DNA of 41,126 nt from Planctomycetota bacterium. GTDB taxonomy: Bacteria > Planctomycetota > Planctomycetia > Planctomycetales > Planctomycetaceae. Made by a program: the position numbers and the translations under genes. This document shows positions 38,733 to 41,126 of this stretch, piece by piece (the stretch's first letter is position 1; every line of letters begins with the position of its first letter). Below the pieces are notes generated by a model. It was not told the DNA's origin and did not search any database. It saw only the letters and a list, made by a program, of their open reading frames with translations. The DNA is taken from the NCBI GenBank assembly GCA_014584345.1, contig JACTNB010000020.1:1-41126 (forward strand), given 5' to 3'.

Positions 38733-40084
38733 CGCATCTGCTCCTCGCGGGCTTTCATCGGAACGGGGGATGTCCCGGTGCGTTCGAGCACGGCTGCCTG
38801 GCCGCTGAAACGCTGGAAGCGATCCACAATGACATCACAATAGAGCGGGTCGAGTTCCATCAGGAAGGCCTTGCGGCCCGTGCGATGAGCACCAATCAGG
38901 GTCGAACCGGACCCGCCAAACAAATCCAGGACATGCTCGCCAGCGACGGTGGAATACTGCATGGCCCGCACCGCCAACTCGGCAGGCTTGGCTGTCAAAT
39001 GCTCCATTTGTTGTGGCGGAATCTTCTTGACCGGCCACAGATCGGGAACATTGTTGGGCCCGTAGAAGCGATGCGCTGCCCCTTTCTTCCAGCCGTAGAA
39101 CGCCAGTTCAAAGCAACCGAGAAAATCTTTGCGCGTCAATACAGGATGCTGTTTGTCCCACACAATCCCCTGGCTGAAGTAGAGTCCGTGTTTCTTGAGG
39201 AACGGTGGATAGTTGCCCAGGTTGGCGTAGCCGCCCCAGATGTAGAACCCGCGTCCCGGCACCAGCACGCGGGCGATGTTACCGAACCAGGCATCAAGGA
39301 GGCGGTCGAACTCGTCGTCCGAGACGAAATCGTTGGCCAGCGGGCGGTCCTTGGCCCGCAGTTTTTTCTGTGTCGGCTTGGACTTCTCCGGATGCCGGGC
39401 CACATCCATCGACTGATGGTGCGTGGTCCCCTGGAATGATGACAGCCCAGCGGCGATGGCGTTGTTCGACCGGGGTTCAACCTTCACGTTGTAGGGGGGA
39501 TCGGTGTTGCAGAGATGGATCGGTTGACCATCCAGCAGTCGGTCGAGGTCGTCCGGTTTGCTGCTGTCCCCGCACAGCAAACGATGCTCGCCGAGAATCC
39601 AGAGATCTCCCGGCTTGGTGATCGCCTCGTCCGGAGGGGCGGGAATCTCATCCGGATCGGTCAGTCCCTCCTGCACGCCGGGATCGAGCAGCTTGGCGAG
39701 TTCATCCTGATCGAATCCCAGCAACCCGAGGTCAAAATCCATCCCCTGCAACTCGGCCAGTTCAATCGGCAGCAGTTCCAGATTCCATTCGGCGATCTCG
39801 GCCGTTTTGTTGTCCGCGATGCGGAGCGCCTTGATCTTCTCCGGCGACAGGCCATGAGCGACATGCACCGGCACTTCCGTGAGGCCGAGCGTCTTGGCCG
39901 CTTTCAACCGGGTGTGGCCGATAATGATCACACCTGATTCGTCGACCACGATCGGCTGCCGGAATCCGAACTCCCGAATCGACCGGGCGACGGCCTCAAC
40001 CGCAGCGTCATTGAGCCGCGGGTTCTTATCGTAGGGAATCAGGCGATCAATCGGCCAGGTCTCAACTTGCATCGTCGTCGTCAT
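38729..40084 (-). CDS. ParB-like nuclease domain fused to DNA (adenine/cytosine-N4) methyltransferase
   Basis: 451 residues. Residues about 5-100 are a ParB/sulfiredoxin-type domain: WPIDRLIPYDKNPRLNDAAV, and IIIGHTRLKAAKTLGL with the GxTR motif. Residues about 160-430 are a beta-class amino-methyltransferase. Motif IV NTDPPYNV (about 200) comes before the SAM motif DLFGGSGSTLIGAHRTGRKA (about 380), the usual beta-class order. It should methylate adenine N6 or cytosine N4, perhaps protecting phage DNA or marking packaging sites. The start ATG 40084 has GGAG five bases upstream; a longer frame to 40201 adds no conserved text. Coupled to the HNH gene. Confidence 0.9.
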   Translation of the reverse strand: MTTTMQVETWPIDRLIPYDKNPRLNDAAVEAVARSIREFGFRQPIVVDESGVIIIGHTRLKAAKTLGLTEVPVHVAHGLSPEKIKALRIADNKTAEIAEWNLELLPIELAELQGMDFDLGLLGFDQDELAKLLDPGVQEGLTDPDEIPAPPDEAITKPGDLWILGEHRLLCGDSSKPDDLDRLLDGQPIHLCNTDPPYNVKVEPRSNNAIAAGLSSFQGTTHHQSMDVARHPEKSKPTQKKLRAKDRPLANDFVSDDEFDRLLDAWFGNIARVLVPGRGFYIWGGYANLGNYPPFLKKHGLYFSQGIVWDKQHPVLTRKDFLGCFELAFYGWKKGAAHRFYGPNNVPDLWPVKKIPPQQMEHLTAKPAELAVRAMQYSTVAGEHVLDLFGGSGSTLIGAHRTGRKAFLMELDPLYCDVIVDRFQRFSGQAAVLERTGTSPVPMKAREEQMR

Positions 40085-40113
40085 ATTGGCTCCGAATGGG
40101 AGTGTTGGGTGGT

Positions 40114-40452
40114 TCAGGAATGGAGATTGACCAGCGGTGCGTGGTTCCATGTCAGGTTCAGGTCGTCGATGGCTCCGCTGCCGCAGTGCTCGTGTATCCA
40201 AGCAAGCCCACGTTTGGTGATGGAGACTTGCCGGACGCGGTCGCGATTTGGTTCCGTGAGCCGGCGGACCAGGCCGGCGCTCGCCAGTCGCCGCGTCCAG
40301 CGGGACCAGCGGCTGCGATTTCGCGAGGTCGGACGCTGCCGGAACCAGGCCGCCGGTTCGTAGCGTGCGGGGCGGCCATCAGAAGTTCGCTTGGCTATCG
40401 CCAGGAGCAATTTCAACGCGACAGGGGGCCAATCGTTTGCGCTAGTTGCCAC
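40114..40452 (-). CDS. Winged-helix DNA-binding protein (112 aa)
   Basis: WPPVALKLLLAIAKRTSDGR, PARYEPAAWFRQRPTSRNRS, RWSRWTRRLASAGLVRRL and VSITKRGLAWI form a compact wHTH: helices, then a wing before the C-terminal helix. Family members of this style regulate replication or lysogeny in planctomycete prophages (memory-based). The start is GTG 40452 with GGAG closely before it. Another frame upstream reads MADVAAEILWQLAQTIGPL, which would fit as its N-terminus if one base were missing near 40422, so a recent frameshift is possible. It ends 29 bases before the methyltransferase start and probably shares its transcript. Confidence 0.65.
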   Translation of the reverse strand: MATSANDWPPVALKLLLAIAKRTSDGRPARYEPAAWFRQRPTSRNRSRWSRWTRRLASAGLVRRLTEPNRDRVRQVSITKRGLAWIHEHCGSGAIDDLNLTWNHAPLVNLHS

Positions 40453-40722
40453 AGAATCTCCGCCGCAACATCAGCCATCGAAACACGTTGCCATGACCGG
40501 CCCAAAGAATCCGGACACACGAAACAAAGACTCATTGATTCGGCGACGGTTCCCCGCGTCGTAACCTCTTGTCCCCCAAGGGGAAGGAACCATTGCAGTT
40601 GACGTAAGTCGAGAATAGCACCATGGGCCATTGGTGGCCACGTGTCGCGTTGCTGGCCGATTCGTCCCATTGGCCAACCTTGGCGAGCCAACGCGACACG
40701 GGCCAATGTGGGCGATGTGGCG
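40453..40722. promoter_or_regulatory. Structured intergenic region with 12-bp inverted repeat
   Basis: CGTGTCGCGTTG (40641-40652) and CAACGCGACACG (40689-40700) are exact inverted repeats 36 bases apart; the loop contains the palindrome TTGGCCAA (about 40671-40678). GGCCA/TGGCC words are repeated around it. No supported gene lies here; a long frame across it has a doubtful composition. Likely an operator, a replication site or RNA structure for the leftward wHTH/methyltransferase genes. Confidence 0.45.
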
Positions 40723-40980
40723 TCATGTGGCGCGTGGATTGAACTCACCACACCAGTCGGTGACCAGCACCTTGGGGAATTCGCCCAACAGCTGGATGGA
40801 TTCGCCGTTCCGTTCGATCTCTGGTCCGAGCACGGGTGGACCGAACCGGCATTCCCCTTCAGCACGACCTTCATCCCAATCGCTATCAGAGACCTCTGGG
40901 ACGTCTTTGCCGTCAATCTGGAAGCAGTCGCAGTCAAAACAGCAGCGGTGCACGTCATCTCCTGTGGGGCTCGCGGACAT
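40723..40980 (-). CDS. Small Cys-rich conserved protein (85 aa)
   Basis: MSASPTGDDVHRCCFDCDCF is followed by QIDGKDVPEVSDSDWDEGRA, EGECRFGPPVLGPEIERNG and LGEFPKVLVTDWCGEFNPRA. C-x2-D-C and ECRFGPP...DWCGEF form a compact pattern I associate with small metal-binding proteins of planctomycete prophages, usually near the replication end. Function unknown; a zinc or iron-sulfur site is plausible from the Cys spacing. ATG 40980 is chosen; TTG 40998 is possible. Ribosome site weak. Confidence 0.65.
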   Translation of the reverse strand: MSASPTGDDVHRCCFDCDCFQIDGKDVPEVSDSDWDEGRAEGECRFGPPVLGPEIERNGESIQLLGEFPKVLVTDWCGEFNPRAT

Positions 40981-41004
40981 CAATTCTGGGAGCGGCAAAT
41001 CCCG

Positions 41005-41076
41005 AATCCGTCACGGAAATCCGTCATCCCCCCCTCACACACAAAATCAGCGTGAGGGGGGGTAAGTGTGACGGAT
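41005..41076. promoter_or_regulatory. Hairpin flanked by repeated AATCCGTCA words
   Basis: CCCCCCCTCAC (41028-41038) and GTGAGGGGGGG (41052-41062) form a perfect 11-bp stem with a 13-base loop. AATCCGTCA occurs at 41005-41013 and again at 41018-41026 (13 bases apart), and TGACGGAT, its inverse, at 41069-41076. The layout resembles a replication-control or protein-binding site. A simple terminator is possible too, but no T-run follows on either side. Confidence 0.5.
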
Positions 41077-41126
41077 CTCTATATTGAGTAAGAGAGAGAT
41101 ACTATATTTATATATTTCATAGACTT
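41047..41126 (-). CDS. Possible C-terminal fragment of a gene entering from the right edge
   Basis: A minus-strand frame is open from the window edge to TGA 41049-41047 and encodes about 25 residues, including INIEIRHTYPPSR-like LNIEIRHTYPPSR. It runs into the hairpin. The piece is too short for identification, very AT-rich, and other frames are nearly as open. Listed only because it touches the edge. Confidence 0.2.
   Translation of the reverse strand, partial: VYEIYKYSISLLLNIEIRHTYPPSR

Noticed and set aside
40413..40958. Minus-strand frame of 181 codons
   Set aside because: It crosses the structured intergenic region and overlaps two better genes in other frames; only its last ~20 residues look protein-like and may be the lost start of the wHTH gene.
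1..41126. tRNA, rRNA, CRISPR array, integrase, attachment site
   Set aside because: Looked for and not found; no cloverleaf, no regular spacer array and no recombinase gene could be supported from the sequence.

Overview
The window looks like a chromosomal region of a planctomycete (Planctomycetota). The pointers are high GC, a formylglycine-generating/sulfatase-modifying domain remnant, a giant RHS/YD-repeat gene with poly-serine tracts, a HARE-HTH protein, small Cys-rich proteins, and phage-type structural proteins of a style I associate with planctomycete genomes. This assignment rests on family recognition, not on a search.

Layout. From right to left, almost everything lies on the minus strand and reads as one phage-like morphogenesis cluster. 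At 38-41 kb there is a control/modification end: a Cys-rich protein, a winged-helix protein, a ParB-DNA methyltransferase fusion, an HNH endonuclease and a methyltransferase remnant. At 36.1-38.0 kb there are four small plus-strand genes, one of them HARE-HTH. At 33.2-36.0 kb lie a small terminase-like protein, the large terminase and a small gene broken by an in-frame TAA. At 29.0-33.2 kb lie the portal, a prohead-protease/major-capsid fusion and a DUF2190-like protein. At 27.4-29.0 kb are head-tail connector and tail-completion genes. At 25.2-27.7 kb there is a possible lysis/envelope group: a holin-like protein, an NlpC/P60-like (permuted papain) enzyme and a trypsin-thioredoxin fusion. At 16.4-25.1 kb are the tail tube, tail assembly chaperone with a probable -1 frameshift partner, tape measure and tail-tip/fibre proteins, one with a 245-residue Gly/Thr/Asp/Ser low-complexity domain.

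The cluster continues without a strand change into five glycosyltransferase genes (16.4-13.9 kb and 10.5-5.0 kb), several carrying a Cys-rich tag, then a stand-alone Cys-tag protein, then an RHS gene (from 4.6 kb to beyond the left edge, at least 1535 codons). An islet of mobile debris (10.5-13.9 kb) splits the glycosyltransferase cassette. It holds an ISAs1-type element with a frameshifted transposase, a second ISAs1 3' remnant in the opposite orientation, a truncated DeoR/WYL-type regulator and a truncated, frameshifted formylglycine-generating-enzyme-like gene.

A family of short palindromic repeats built on units such as CTGAAGG or CTGGAGA sits between the structural genes. One pair flanks a plus-strand four-helix-bundle (IVS/S23-like) gene, and one has been read in frame as the linker joining prohead protease to capsid.

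Working model (inference): a prophage or domesticated phage-like particle cluster whose distal genes glycosylate or otherwise decorate tail/RHS proteins. No integrase, attachment site, tRNA or CRISPR array was found in the window, so its borders are outside it.
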